From contig CAYGPQ010000005.1 in the NCBI GenBank assembly GCA_964351775.1, positions 7,973 to 71,972 on the forward strand: 64,000 bases of DNA. Reading direction: 5' to 3'. This document shows, one piece after another, positions 55,688 through 64,000 of the stretch (its first letter is position 1; each line of letters starts with the position of its first letter). Below the pieces are notes generated by a model. The model was given only the letters and a program-made list of their open reading frames with translations. It was not told the origin of the DNA and searched no databases. This DNA comes from Kordia sp964351775. GTDB taxonomy: Bacteria; Bacteroidota; Bacteroidia; Flavobacteriales; Flavobacteriaceae. Both the position numbers and the translations under genes were made by a program.

Positions 55688-56329
55688 TTGATGAAGACTG
55701 AAAAATATAAATATTTAGTAGCCCTAATCTGTGTTTTCAACTTTTTGTTGACACCTCTTCATATTTCTATTCTTAACATAAACCCTGCTTTAATTGTCGT
55801 TATAAATTATAGCAGTGTAATTTTTAGCAGTGCGCTAATTGCTAAAAAAAACAGGGTTAAATGGATAACTTATTTCTTAGGTGTTTTAACCTTGCTATTC
55901 ATTGGGCTAGAATTTAGCAATACAAACTCAAATACTATATTGAGTTGCCGATTGCTGTTTTCATTTATGCTTTTTAGCTTATTTGGCATTATACTATTCA
56001 GGCAAATTCGTATAATAAAACAAATTAATTTTCAATTTATTTTAGGTCCAATTCTGGGCTTTCTATATTTAGGAATACTCGGAGGTATTCTATTTGAAAC
56101 GATTCATTTTTTTGACCAATCTTCGTTTAATCTAATTACTAATTTTTCTGGTTATAGTTTCTACTATTTCAGCTTTATAAGTATTACAACCGTTGGTTAT
56201 GGTGATATTACACCTGCTTCAGAACCTGCTCAGGCACTTACTTTAGTTATGAATATTATTGGTCAATTCTATTTAGCCATTGTGATTGGTGTCTTTGTTG
56301 GAAAATATATTAATGTAAAATCAAATTAA
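55688..56329 (+). CDS. Potassium channel
   Basis: A 213-aa ion-channel protein with four or more hydrophobic segments in the first half. A pore loop follows, with the K+ selectivity filter TTVGYGDITP near residue 174 and a final membrane helix. No cytoplasmic RCK domain is present. It begins 93 nt after the YHS gene and is followed five nt later by a Na+/H+ antiporter, indicating a common role in ion balance. Confidence 0.9.
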   Translation: MMKTEKYKYLVALICVFNFLLTPLHISILNINPALIVVINYSSVIFSSALIAKKNRVKWITYFLGVLTLLFIGLEFSNTNSNTILSCRLLFSFMLFSLFGIILFRQIRIIKQINFQFILGPILGFLYLGILGGILFETIHFFDQSSFNLITNFSGYSFYYFSFISITTVGYGDITPASEPAQALTLVMNIIGQFYLAIVIGVFVGKYINVKSN

Positions 56330-56334
56330 ATTAA

Positions 56335-57579
56335 ATGTTTCAGTCTTTTAGTATCATCTTTTCAATTGCAGTCATTTTTAGTTTAGTCAATTACAAATGG
56401 ATAAAACTTCCCAATACCATTGCATTACTGCTATTAAGCTTAATTACTGTATTTCTTATCATAGTCAGTAAAGATATCCTTCCTAATGTCTATACTTTTT
56501 TCTGTGATATTGTTACCAATGCTGACTTTAAAACGCTTTTAATTGATGGCCTGTTGAGCTTTCTTCTTTTTGCTGGAGCACTTCATGTAAATCTAAGTTC
56601 CTTAAAAAAAGAACGAAAATCGGTTTTTCTATTTGCAACAATTGGTGTACTCATTTCAACAGCTTTAGTTGGAGTACTAACATATTATATCGGAAAACTT
56701 TTCGTGATTGATTTACCAATTATTCATGCCTTACTTTTTGGCGCATTGATATCACCAACAGACCCTATTGCAGTAATGGCGATACTCAAAAAAACCAAAA
56801 TTTCTGAAAGTCTAAATATTAAAATTGAAGGCGAATCCTTATTCAACGATGGTATTGGTGTTGTTGTCTTTTCTGGATTATTGGTCATTGCCAATATGAC
56901 TAAAACTATGGAAGTCAACGAGATTAGTTCAGAATTAATTATGCTTTTTATTGAAGAAGTTCTCGGAGGTTTAGCCTTCGGATTTGCCATTGGGTTTATT
57001 GGATTGAATGCCATTAAAAGTGTAAAGGAGAATGTAAACCTAGCTGTAATGATAACCTTGGCAGTTGTTCTGGGTGGTTATGCGATTGCTTCAATGCTTC
57101 ATCTGTCTGGACCACTAGCAATGGTTGTTGCAGGACTGTTTATTGGTCACAACATTCATATTGATGCACTCAATCAAAGTAAACTTCAAGAAAGTATTAA
57201 TGAATTTTGGGAAATTTTGGATACTATATTTAACGGTATTCTCTTTGTCCTCATTGGTTTGTCAATTCATTTATTACAATACAATGTGTCTTATCTGCTT
57301 CTAGGATTAGTGAGCGTTCTGGTCATTTTATGTTCACGATACATTTCTGTACTTATTCCCTATTCCCTTTTAAAACATAAAGAACAAAGCGTAAAGAAAA
57401 CAGTTGCAGTACTCACTTGGGGAGGCTTAAGAGGTGGAATTTCCATTGCGCTTGCGCTCGGTCTTGATAATGATTTATCAGGAAACTTGATTCTATACCT
57501 TACTTATACTGTGGTATTGTTTTCAATTTTAGTTCAAGGATTATCAATAGGCGCCTTAGTCAAAAAACTTTATCAATAG
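56335..57579 (+). CDS. Sodium/proton antiporter (CPA1 type)
   Basis: A 414-aa antiporter with about 12 membrane segments. Signature motifs are ALISPTDPIAVMAILKK (substrate-site Asp) and EGESLFNDGIGVVVFSG. WGGLRGGISIALAL is the C-terminal conserved segment. No extended cytoplasmic tail. It exchanges Na+ (or K+) for H+ at the inner membrane. Three nt separate it from the next gene. Confidence 0.93.
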   Translation: MFQSFSIIFSIAVIFSLVNYKWIKLPNTIALLLLSLITVFLIIVSKDILPNVYTFFCDIVTNADFKTLLIDGLLSFLLFAGALHVNLSSLKKERKSVFLFATIGVLISTALVGVLTYYIGKLFVIDLPIIHALLFGALISPTDPIAVMAILKKTKISESLNIKIEGESLFNDGIGVVVFSGLLVIANMTKTMEVNEISSELIMLFIEEVLGGLAFGFAIGFIGLNAIKSVKENVNLAVMITLAVVLGGYAIASMLHLSGPLAMVVAGLFIGHNIHIDALNQSKLQESINEFWEILDTIFNGILFVLIGLSIHLLQYNVSYLLLGLVSVLVILCSRYISVLIPYSLLKHKEQSVKKTVAVLTWGGLRGGISIALALGLDNDLSGNLILYLTYTVVLFSILVQGLSIGALVKKLYQ

Positions 57580-57582
57580 CCT

Positions 57583-58464
57583 ATGAAATTTTATACAATT
57601 CTTGTTATCCTTTTAATGTTAACCTCGCTGAAAAGTTTTGCACAGTTCAGCGATTTAGCAAGAATTGATTATACCATCATACCAAGTGGAGATTCGAGTA
57701 TAGAATACAATCGGTTGAGAGTGTTGTTCAACTATCCAATTAAATTGAAAAAAGAAAGTACCTATCTCTTTTTAGGTGTTGACTATAGTAATATCAACTT
57801 AACTATAGACGAGGACATATCAATAAATAAGGATGAACTTGACGGCTTTCAGCTGCTCGATTTCAATATTGGTTATACAACACCCTTGAAAAACGATTGG
57901 CGATTAGGTGCAAGACTTACACCAGGTTTTAGTTCAAATCTTACCGCAAAAGAATTAGGCATTAAAGACATTGTAATTTCGGCAGACCTTGTTTTTATTA
58001 AGGACAAGACAAACGATGATGCACAATTAAAACCTTGGCGATTGATCTTGGGTGTTTCTTATTCTGGTAACAGAGGGTTTCCGTACCCATTACCATTTAT
58101 AAGTTATTATAAAAAAATTCATCATAGATGGTCCTATAATTTGGGTATTCCGAAAACCAATTTGCAATATCATTTTTCAGAAACACATAGCCTAAAACTC
58201 TATACCGAAATTGATGGATTCACATCCAACCTTCAGCAAGGCGTTTTAATAGACAATAAAGAAGCCGAAAGCATAAATATGTCATTAATTATTGGTGGAA
58301 TCCAATATGAATATCACATTACTAATCACATTCAATTTTATGCAAAAGCATCATATATCATCAATCATAATGTAAACTTACGCGATGGCAAAAGAAAAAA
58401 TATCATTGATTTAGACGACAGCAACACCAGTTATTTCAGAACAGGAATTAGACTTAAAATATAA
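57583..58464 (+). CDS. Outer-membrane beta-barrel (DUF6268-like)
   Basis: A 293-aa protein with a signal peptide (through SLKSFAQF, about 21 residues). Strands are typical of outer-membrane barrels, ending in Y-F-R-T-G-I-R-L-K-I. FSDLARIDYTIIPSGDSSIE at the N-terminus resembles DUF6268 proteins. Function unknown. Confidence 0.8.
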   Translation: MKFYTILVILLMLTSLKSFAQFSDLARIDYTIIPSGDSSIEYNRLRVLFNYPIKLKKESTYLFLGVDYSNINLTIDEDISINKDELDGFQLLDFNIGYTTPLKNDWRLGARLTPGFSSNLTAKELGIKDIVISADLVFIKDKTNDDAQLKPWRLILGVSYSGNRGFPYPLPFISYYKKIHHRWSYNLGIPKTNLQYHFSETHSLKLYTEIDGFTSNLQQGVLIDNKEAESINMSLIIGGIQYEYHITNHIQFYAKASYIINHNVNLRDGKRKNIIDLDDSNTSYFRTGIRLKI

Positions 58465-58474
58465 AACAACGATT

Positions 58475-59101
58475 ATGGATGATAAACAAAAAAAGAAGGA
58501 AGAAGATAAATATCTTATGAACGAGCTCAATCTAGATAAAGCTGGTCTTAAGGATTTAAAGAAAAAATTGGCTAAAATTTCACCAAGATCAGAACGTGGT
58601 GTTGAGACCCTTTTTAGGTTACTTTCAAAAAATCAATATACGCTCAATACCATGATTGATACAAAGTCTAATATTTTAATTTCTATTAATGCTTTGATAA
58701 TTTCGTTAATTCTTGGTACAGTAATGAGTCAGTTCGATACTGACCCGCACCTCATCTATCCTGTAATGATGATTCTAATTACAAATTTGGCATCTATAAC
58801 ATTTGCCATTTTTGCAACAAGACCAGAACTGTTTCATGGCAATAAAACTAGCAATAATATCATGTTCTATGGTAATTTTCAGTATATGGACGAAAATGAA
58901 TATGTAGAGAATATCATCACATTGATGCATCAAGGTGACGAACTTTACAGAACCATTGCAAAAGACACGTTTCATTTAGGCAAAACGATTGATAGGAAAT
59001 TTAAACTACTAAGGCGCTCGTTCAATATTTTTTTGATAGGTATCATCCTATCTGTTCTAGCCTTTGTAGGCTGTCATGCCTTATTTGGTGGGTTTATTTA
59101 A
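58475..59101 (+). CDS. Pycsar-type membrane effector (PycTM/DUF5706), orphan
   Basis: A 208-aa protein. The N-terminus (1-50) is charged; then SKNQYTLNTMIDTKSNILIS precedes membrane helices at about 65-84, 93-114 and 185-205. This Lys-Ser-N-I-L-I-S helix pair is the hallmark of the Pycsar effector membrane domain, which in phage-defence systems opens after binding cCMP or cUMP. No nucleotidyl cyclase is visible within the window, so it is an orphan here and may serve another signal. Confidence 0.8.
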   Translation: MDDKQKKKEEDKYLMNELNLDKAGLKDLKKKLAKISPRSERGVETLFRLLSKNQYTLNTMIDTKSNILISINALIISLILGTVMSQFDTDPHLIYPVMMILITNLASITFAIFATRPELFHGNKTSNNIMFYGNFQYMDENEYVENIITLMHQGDELYRTIAKDTFHLGKTIDRKFKLLRRSFNIFLIGIILSVLAFVGCHALFGGFI

Positions 59102-59124
59102 TGTGTCATCTTCAAATTTGAATT

Positions 59125-59640
59125 ATGAAAACCTTGTTTAGAAATTATTTATTATTGCTTTTCTGCACTTCTTCTTTTGCACAATTGATAAGCGAAAAGA
59201 GAATTAGAACTAATGAAATTCCAAAAAGAATCGAGCAAACTGTTAATGAAAAATACCCAAAGGCAAAATCTAAATTTTACAAATTAATTACAAAAGATTC
59301 AACGTATTATGAAGTAAGACTAAAAAAGGATAAAGAAGTTCTGCTCTTAGTATTTAACGAAGAATATGTTCTTCTTAAGTCTAATAGGCTCATTGATTTT
59401 AATAGAATTACTAGAGATATTAGAAAAAAGATTCATAAAGACTTAGATAGTCGTTTTACCAGATATAGAATCATTTCTTGTGAAAAACATAACGTACATA
59501 ATTCAATTTTTTATGAAGTAAAAATTATCGCTAGGGAAAAATCCCTTAAACGTAAAATGCTTTTTTTATATAATTCTGAAGGGGGTTTTGAAAGTTATAA
59601 AGCATTAGACAACAAACCTCTAAGTCCAATTTTTCACTAA
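59125..59640 (+). CDS. Secreted PepSY-like protein
   Basis: A 171-aa protein with a signal peptide (F-C-T-S-S-F-A-Q). It has two PepSY-like halves: RIEQTVNEKYPKAKSKFYKL and a second around residues 92-150 (HKDLDSRFTRYRIISCEKH). Such domains inhibit or bind periplasmic partners. Gap to the next gene is 2 nt. Confidence 0.65.
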   Translation: MKTLFRNYLLLLFCTSSFAQLISEKRIRTNEIPKRIEQTVNEKYPKAKSKFYKLITKDSTYYEVRLKKDKEVLLLVFNEEYVLLKSNRLIDFNRITRDIRKKIHKDLDSRFTRYRIISCEKHNVHNSIFYEVKIIAREKSLKRKMLFLYNSEGGFESYKALDNKPLSPIFH

Positions 59641-59642
59641 TT

Positions 59643-60368
59643 ATGAAAAAAAATATTGTAGTCATAATTGCGTTTTTATTCATAAATACGAAACCAATGG
59701 TAAGTCAAAGTTTCTCACAGGTAGGTATTCTTCCAAGAGTTAATTATACACATCGCTTAAATGACCACTTTACCTTGAACGGAACTGTTTTTAGTGAAAT
59801 TACGCCTTTTGATGCTGAAGTAGGCGCAGAAGAGTTTCCCAGTAAAGTATTAAACCTAACGTTTATTGTAGGGTTTGGCTATAACTTAAATCCCAATAAT
59901 ATTCTTATAACATCGTATTTGTTTAGAATAATAGACCCTTTCGAATCTGAAGCACGATTAGAACATCGTTTAATTCAGCAATACATCAAAATACAACATC
60001 TAGGAAGTTGGCGACTACGCTACCATTTAAGGTTTGAAGAACGATTTATTGAGTCTGCAATTTCTAATGGAAAGTTTAATGCCATTACCAGATTATCTTT
60101 TAGTTTTGGTTGGGATGCACCGTTACAAGGTCGAATTTTAAACCCAAACGAATTTTATCTAAATTCTATAAGCAGTTTTTTTGTGCAACCTACAAAACCA
60201 AGAACAGCATTTAATAATTTAAACGAATTTTACCTTGGTCTAGGCTATCAAACTAAAAAAATGGGACGGTTCGAAATTGGACCAGAAGCTAAAATTGCTG
60301 TAAGAAATTCAGATGGAGATATACGTGCCATAGTATTTATGGATTTTATATGGTATCCTAATTTTTAA
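59643..60368 (+). CDS. DUF2490 family outer-membrane protein
   Basis: A 241-aa protein with signal peptide (T-K-P-M-V-S-Q). RLEHRLIQQYIKIQHLGSWR and LRYHLRFEERF carry the DUF2490 pattern of arginine-rich strands. It ends in a C-terminal aromatic (W-Y-P-N-F) as in barrels. Function unknown. Confidence 0.82.
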   Translation: MKKNIVVIIAFLFINTKPMVSQSFSQVGILPRVNYTHRLNDHFTLNGTVFSEITPFDAEVGAEEFPSKVLNLTFIVGFGYNLNPNNILITSYLFRIIDPFESEARLEHRLIQQYIKIQHLGSWRLRYHLRFEERFIESAISNGKFNAITRLSFSFGWDAPLQGRILNPNEFYLNSISSFFVQPTKPRTAFNNLNEFYLGLGYQTKKMGRFEIGPEAKIAVRNSDGDIRAIVFMDFIWYPNF

Positions 60369-60455
60369 TATTAATGTAAGTGATGACTAAATAACAACGT
60401 AAAATCTAATTGAAATGATAACCTTTTAAATAGTATAATTTTAATATCATAAATT

Positions 60456-60935
60456 ATGAAAGCAAAACTTCTCGCTATATGGAATAAAACTAAAGCCTTG
60501 CTCAAACAAGGACTAACACCCAAACAATTGGCATTGAGTTTGGTAATTTCGCTATTGGTTTCCATTTTTCCGATATTTGGGTTAAGCACTATTGCATTAA
60601 CTTGTATCGCACTTCCATTTCGATTGAATTTACCTATTATGATTACATCGAGCTACATATTTGGTCCGATAAAATTTTTGGTATTAATACCATTTATCAA
60701 CTTAGGAGCCAGCATTTTTGGAACTGAACATACCTTACTAACCTATGAAGCCATAAAAGCCAGTTATAACGAAAGCTTTTTTGAAACTGCCAAAGCATTG
60801 TCTTACGAATTACTTTGTGGCTCGTTGGGTTGGTTACTAACAGCAATACCTGTTGGATTTATACTTTACTTTTTACTAAAAACAACACTAACCTATTTCG
60901 ACAAACTAAAAACTAAACGATCAACCATATCATGA
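60456..60935 (+). CDS. DUF2062 membrane protein
   Basis: A 159-aa protein with GLTPKQLALSLVISLLVSIF and FGLSTIALTCIALPFRLN, the DUF2062 pattern, and about three membrane segments. It overlaps the next gene by ATGA. Function unknown. Confidence 0.85.
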   Translation: MKAKLLAIWNKTKALLKQGLTPKQLALSLVISLLVSIFPIFGLSTIALTCIALPFRLNLPIMITSSYIFGPIKFLVLIPFINLGASIFGTEHTLLTYEAIKASYNESFFETAKALSYELLCGSLGWLLTAIPVGFILYFLLKTTLTYFDKLKTKRSTIS

Positions 60936-61588
60936 AACTCACTAAAACCTTAGGCTATTTGGGCTTACTCGCATCTATTCTTGTAGGATTGGGAGAATAC
61001 TTTCTGCATTATTCATCCAATATTCTAGATTTTGCTGCAGATTATGAATTCTTCAAGTTTGTTCCTATGGAAAACTTAACAAAAGGTCATTTTTTAGCTG
61101 TAATCGGATTACCATTTTACTTTGCCGGATATATCCACATATATAGAATGCTTAAATCTGGAAATGAAACCTTAGCTCGTATTGTTTTAGGTGTTGGTTT
61201 TATTGCTTTTGCCGTTGGAGGTATTTGGATTGGTTCTAGAGCTTCTATTGGCAACATTGTTCATCTCAAAGACACTATGAGTGCAGCAAATTATCAGAAT
61301 CTTTTAGACCATTATACGAACCATATGGAGATTCTTGTGAAAATCCTTCGCATTGTAATTGCAACCTTATCTGTTGTATTTGCAATTGCGATACTAAAAG
61401 GTGGAACATACTATAAAAAATGGATGGCTCTTTTCAATCCAATAGTCATTTTATTACTTCTGGTTTTAATCGGAAAATTAATCCCTTCTATAGGCAAACA
61501 CATGTTGCCTATACTAATGAATGTTACCCATTTTATACTTTTTGGGTTGTCACTTTATCAACTAAATAAACTAACTAAAAATCAATAA
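60932..61588 (+). CDS. Seven-segment membrane protein (DUF6796-like)
   Basis: A 218-aa integral membrane protein, five to seven helices, starting TLGYLGLLASILVGLGEYFL. GHFLAVIGLPFYFAGYIHIY and FAVGGIWIGSRASIGN are conserved-looking segments. The family assignment is tentative. It overlaps DUF2062 by 4 nt. Confidence 0.75.
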   Translation: MKLTKTLGYLGLLASILVGLGEYFLHYSSNILDFAADYEFFKFVPMENLTKGHFLAVIGLPFYFAGYIHIYRMLKSGNETLARIVLGVGFIAFAVGGIWIGSRASIGNIVHLKDTMSAANYQNLLDHYTNHMEILVKILRIVIATLSVVFAIAILKGGTYYKKWMALFNPIVILLLLVLIGKLIPSIGKHMLPILMNVTHFILFGLSLYQLNKLTKNQ

Positions 61589-61590
61589 TA

Positions 61591-63270
61591 ATGTTTAGCA
61601 AGAACACAAGAAACGTACTTAGCGTATTTAAGAAAACCTTTATCGCTATTGGAATACTATTAGCAGCTTTAATAGCATTGGTAATTTGGTTCTTCTGGAA
61701 CGATGCAACTTCAGAAAAATATGATATCACCATAGAGGATAGCAAAATTCCAATATTTGAAGAAGTTCCTCTAAATTTTAGTCATATTTATAATGGTGAA
61801 AAGTCTTTGCCTATTGCACCAGCAGGATTAATTGATATTGATAATGATAATGTAGATGAAGTTTTCTTTGGAGGAGGAATGGATCAAGAAGATGCTTTAT
61901 TTGCGTTTAGAGATGGAAAATTTGTTGATATTTCTTCTGAAGTAAATCTTCCAAAAAAAGGAAATACCACTACCACAGTCGGAGTTGTTTCAGCTGATTT
62001 CGATAATAACGGATTTACAGATTTAATAATAGGGAGAGAAGATGGGTTAAGCATTTATTACAACACAAACGGAAAATTTAGTCCAAAAAAGATTGATACA
62101 CCAGTAAACGAAAAATCTACACCTGCAGGAATTACCGTTGGGGATATTGATAAAGACGGTGATTTAGATATTTTCTTGGCAACCTACATCAAAAAAGAAT
62201 TGATGGAAGGTCAAACTATTTTTGAAGATTACACCTATGGTTCAACAAGTGAATTACTTTTAAATACTGGTGATGAAAATTATGTAAGTATTACTAAACA
62301 AGCAGGATTAGATTATGTACATAACACGTTTCAAGGCGTTCTCGTAGATATTGATAACGATTCTTGGTTGGATTTAGTAGTCGTGCATGATACAGGAGAG
62401 GCCAGAACGTATAGGAACAATGGTGACCTAACTTTTACCATGAAACCCAATCCGTTAACCAAGAAATTTGCGTATCCAATGGGCTTAGCCGTTGGTGATT
62501 ATAATAATGATGGTTTGGTAGATTTTATGTTTTCTAATACAGGAAGTACTTTACCTAGAGCTTTAGCCAAAGGTGATATAAAAGATGAGTCTTTGTTTAA
62601 TGAAAAATGGATTCTCTTTAGAAATGATGGAGACTTCAAATTTACAGATACTGCAGCCGAAACTAAAATAGCAGATTACGAATTTTCTTGGGGATGTACC
62701 TTTGCTGATATGAATAATGATGGGCTACAGGATTTAATGGTAGCTGAAAATTATGTAGACTTAGCACCCAATAAATTATTTAGATTAAAAAGTAGATTTT
62801 TGGTTCAGAAAGAAGATGGAACCTTTGCACCAACTGAAGAAAAAAGCGGTGTTGTAAATCCGCATTTTGCCATCACATCATTAGTGTCAGATTTTAATAA
62901 TGATGGCTACTTAGATATGATTTGGGTGAACATAGACACGCCTTCTTTAGCGTACTTAAACAACGGTGGGAACAACAACTATCTACAAGTAGATTTGGGC
63001 GAATCTGTTAAAGCTCAAGGCGCAAAAGTCACCATAACGACGTCCACAAAAACATTAACAGAATGGTTAGTTACTGGAGAAGGTTTAGCAAGTGATCAAA
63101 CAGCATTACTTCAATTTGGTTTAGGAAAAGATACAGCAGTAACATCACTTCAAGTCGACTATACAAATGGTGACATATTAAAACTTGAAGACTTGCATAT
63201 AAACACTATTATTGATGTTGAAAAAGCCTTAATGGCAAGAGAAAAAGACACACTAACCGAATCCTTATAA
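61591..63270 (+). CDS. VCBS/FG-GAP repeat protein (CRTAC1-like), membrane-anchored
   Basis: A 559-aa protein with an N-terminal membrane anchor (about 16-35, AIGILLAALIALVIWFFWND). About seven FG-GAP/VCBS repeats follow, each with a Ca2+-binding D-x-D/N-x-D-G pattern (for example VGDIDKDGDLDIFLATY and VGDYNNDGLVDFMFSN). A C-terminal ASPIC/UnbV-like domain (GLASDQTALLQFGLGKDT) is present. It is a periplasmic or surface beta-propeller, probably a binding protein. Confidence 0.88.
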   Translation: MFSKNTRNVLSVFKKTFIAIGILLAALIALVIWFFWNDATSEKYDITIEDSKIPIFEEVPLNFSHIYNGEKSLPIAPAGLIDIDNDNVDEVFFGGGMDQEDALFAFRDGKFVDISSEVNLPKKGNTTTTVGVVSADFDNNGFTDLIIGREDGLSIYYNTNGKFSPKKIDTPVNEKSTPAGITVGDIDKDGDLDIFLATYIKKELMEGQTIFEDYTYGSTSELLLNTGDENYVSITKQAGLDYVHNTFQGVLVDIDNDSWLDLVVVHDTGEARTYRNNGDLTFTMKPNPLTKKFAYPMGLAVGDYNNDGLVDFMFSNTGSTLPRALAKGDIKDESLFNEKWILFRNDGDFKFTDTAAETKIADYEFSWGCTFADMNNDGLQDLMVAENYVDLAPNKLFRLKSRFLVQKEDGTFAPTEEKSGVVNPHFAITSLVSDFNNDGYLDMIWVNIDTPSLAYLNNGGNNNYLQVDLGESVKAQGAKVTITTSTKTLTEWLVTGEGLASDQTALLQFGLGKDTAVTSLQVDYTNGDILKLEDLHINTIIDVEKALMAREKDTLTESL

Positions 63271-63271
63271 A

Positions 63272-63664
63272 ATGAAAACTAGAGTATTAAATATACTGTT
63301 GATATTAGTGTTTCTAATCGGAATTATTGGTGCTGGTCTTTTAGTTTATGATGAAATTAAAACCGCTAATGTCTGTCCAATACTGTTGGGAATACCAGTC
63401 TGCTATATCATTTTAGCATGTTTTATAATTCCTTTTATTACTCATATTGTTCAAGGTAATAATGTTATATACTTTTTATTTACAGGAATTGCTTTTATTA
63501 TTGCTTTAGTAGCTTCGATTATGCAGATTACTGGTTATGGTGAATGCCCAAAAACGGATAATGGCACACCAATGTGTTATTATTCTCTATTATTATTTAC
63601 AAGCTTAGTACTACTTAAACTTGTTTATATACGTTCAAAATCCTTAAAATTTTCATCGAAATAG
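63272..63664 (+). CDS. Four-helix membrane protein with paired cysteines
   Basis: A 130-aa protein with four hydrophobic segments. Periplasm-side Cys residues lie in N-V-C-P-I-L-L-G-I-P-V-C and Y-G-E-C-P-K-T and P-M-C-Y, a layout reminiscent of thiol-redox membrane proteins, though no known family is certain. It starts one nt after the VCBS gene. Confidence 0.75.
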   Translation: MKTRVLNILLILVFLIGIIGAGLLVYDEIKTANVCPILLGIPVCYIILACFIIPFITHIVQGNNVIYFLFTGIAFIIALVASIMQITGYGECPKTDNGTPMCYYSLLLFTSLVLLKLVYIRSKSLKFSSK

Positions 63665-63761
63665 ATTGTTTTTAATTTATTATTTATGAAAAGTTCAAAA
63701 AACTTTATATGCAATTCAGGGCAAAAAACCAAAATCAGAAAAGTCCAAATATTAAAGAGCG

Positions 63762-63808
63762 TTGCTATCTCTATGACACTTTTGAAATAAAGCATCCCTT
63801 ATAAAGGA
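63762..63808. repeat. Probable left end of an IS (inverted match to 21303-21349)
   Basis: TGCTATCTC and flanking bases match, in inverted orientation, the sequence after the transposase 3' relic at 21 kb (by eye roughly three quarters of about 37 positions). It lies 69 nt before the transposase start at 63877. Confidence 0.6.
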
Positions 63809-63876
63809 AGTTACTCAATGTGTGGTCTTTATATAATTCTAAATTAGTATAATTTTGTTCTTTCAAACGCTAAAAA

Positions 63877-64000
63877 ATGAAAAGATTTTCCTACGATACA
63901 TCGATTAAACATAGTACGCGTCACGGACTTTTACAAGACATACTCACTAAAGAACAAATAGCTCTGATTCCAAGCTCTAATATTTCACGATGGAAACAAG
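63877..64000 (+). CDS. Transposase, N-terminal part (runs off window)
   Basis: 41 codons are visible: M-K-R-F-S-Y-D-T-S-I-K-H, then LLQDILTKEQIALIPSSNIS and R-W-K-Q. The Leu-Thr-x-E-Q-I...I-P-x-S-N-I-S-R-W-K pattern is an N-terminal helix-turn-helix typical of IS transposases. The body lies outside the window. It has the same orientation as the transposase 3' relic at 21.0-21.2 kb. Confidence 0.65.
   Translation, partial: MKRFSYDTSIKHSTRHGLLQDILTKEQIALIPSSNISRWKQ

Overview
ORGANISM. The window looks like a low-GC marine member of the Bacteroidota, family Flavobacteriaceae, perhaps Kordia-like (inference). Support: the gliding genes gldF and gldG, a short natural-product precursor with the Bacteroidota-type S-L-x-L-N-K-K-T-I leader, reporter-domain hybrid sensor kinases, YHS and SMP-30 proteins, and TAnnTTTG-like promoter elements with no Shine-Dalgarno pattern. 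LEFT, 1-12.8 kb, mostly core genome: a partial TPR lipoprotein, a large secreted zinc metalloprotease, an orphan lanthipeptide-like precursor (3961-4104), purC, a PhoH-type ATPase, a SAM hydroxide adenosyltransferase, a small monooxygenase-like protein, a methyltransferase, gldF-gldG, dnaN and a DUF4870 protein. MIDDLE, 13.1-21.5 kb, accessory and very AT-rich: a three-gene leftward operon (66-aa protein, a resolvase-domain paralog lacking the catalytic serine, a large serine recombinase), then about 3.5 kb of repeats. This repeat zone holds two ~372-bp direct repeats, a perfect 28-bp inverted pair, short palindromes, and five copies of one promoter-like element with an invariant 16-nt spacer. 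Two of those copies precede paralogous 75-aa proteins and three face left with no recognised gene. A remnant zone follows: a subtilase fragment, an IS-end relic, a small membrane protein, a Cys-rich micro-protein, a tRNA 3'-half relic and the 3' end of a DDE transposase. RIGHT, 21.5-63.8 kb: a compact cluster with two divergent arms. The left arm is a 16-gene minus-strand run with gaps of about 25 bp or less (nucleotidyltransferase, GH57, glycosyltransferase, NAD(P)HX epimerase, beta-barrel, SDR, aquaporin, glycogen debranching enzyme, SMP-30 lactonase, MGH1-like glucosidase, SDR, SMP-30 lactonase, two YHS proteins, double VOC, GMC oxidoreductase). The right arm begins with two paralogous two-component systems. 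It continues with a degenerate phosphoesterase/kinase-like/beta-barrel protein, a Rieske-glutamate-synthase-like fusion, TauE, a Rieske-ThDP-enzyme fusion, a third YHS protein, a K+ channel, a Na+/H+ antiporter, an orphan Pycsar-type membrane effector and several envelope proteins. The cluster lies between a transposase 3' remnant (21.0-21.36 kb) and the start of a transposase in the same orientation (63.88 kb). The outer ends of these two resemble each other as inverted repeats, so the 42-kb block may be an IS-flanked island. HOW IT MAY WORK (inference): the left arm can build and break an alpha-glucan and oxidise released glucose to gluconolactone and gluconate. The right arm senses a signal through two HisKA_3/NarL pairs and adjusts redox, ion and envelope functions. 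The palindrome WATCAnTGATW occurs in three intergenic regions beside the regulators and is a candidate operator.
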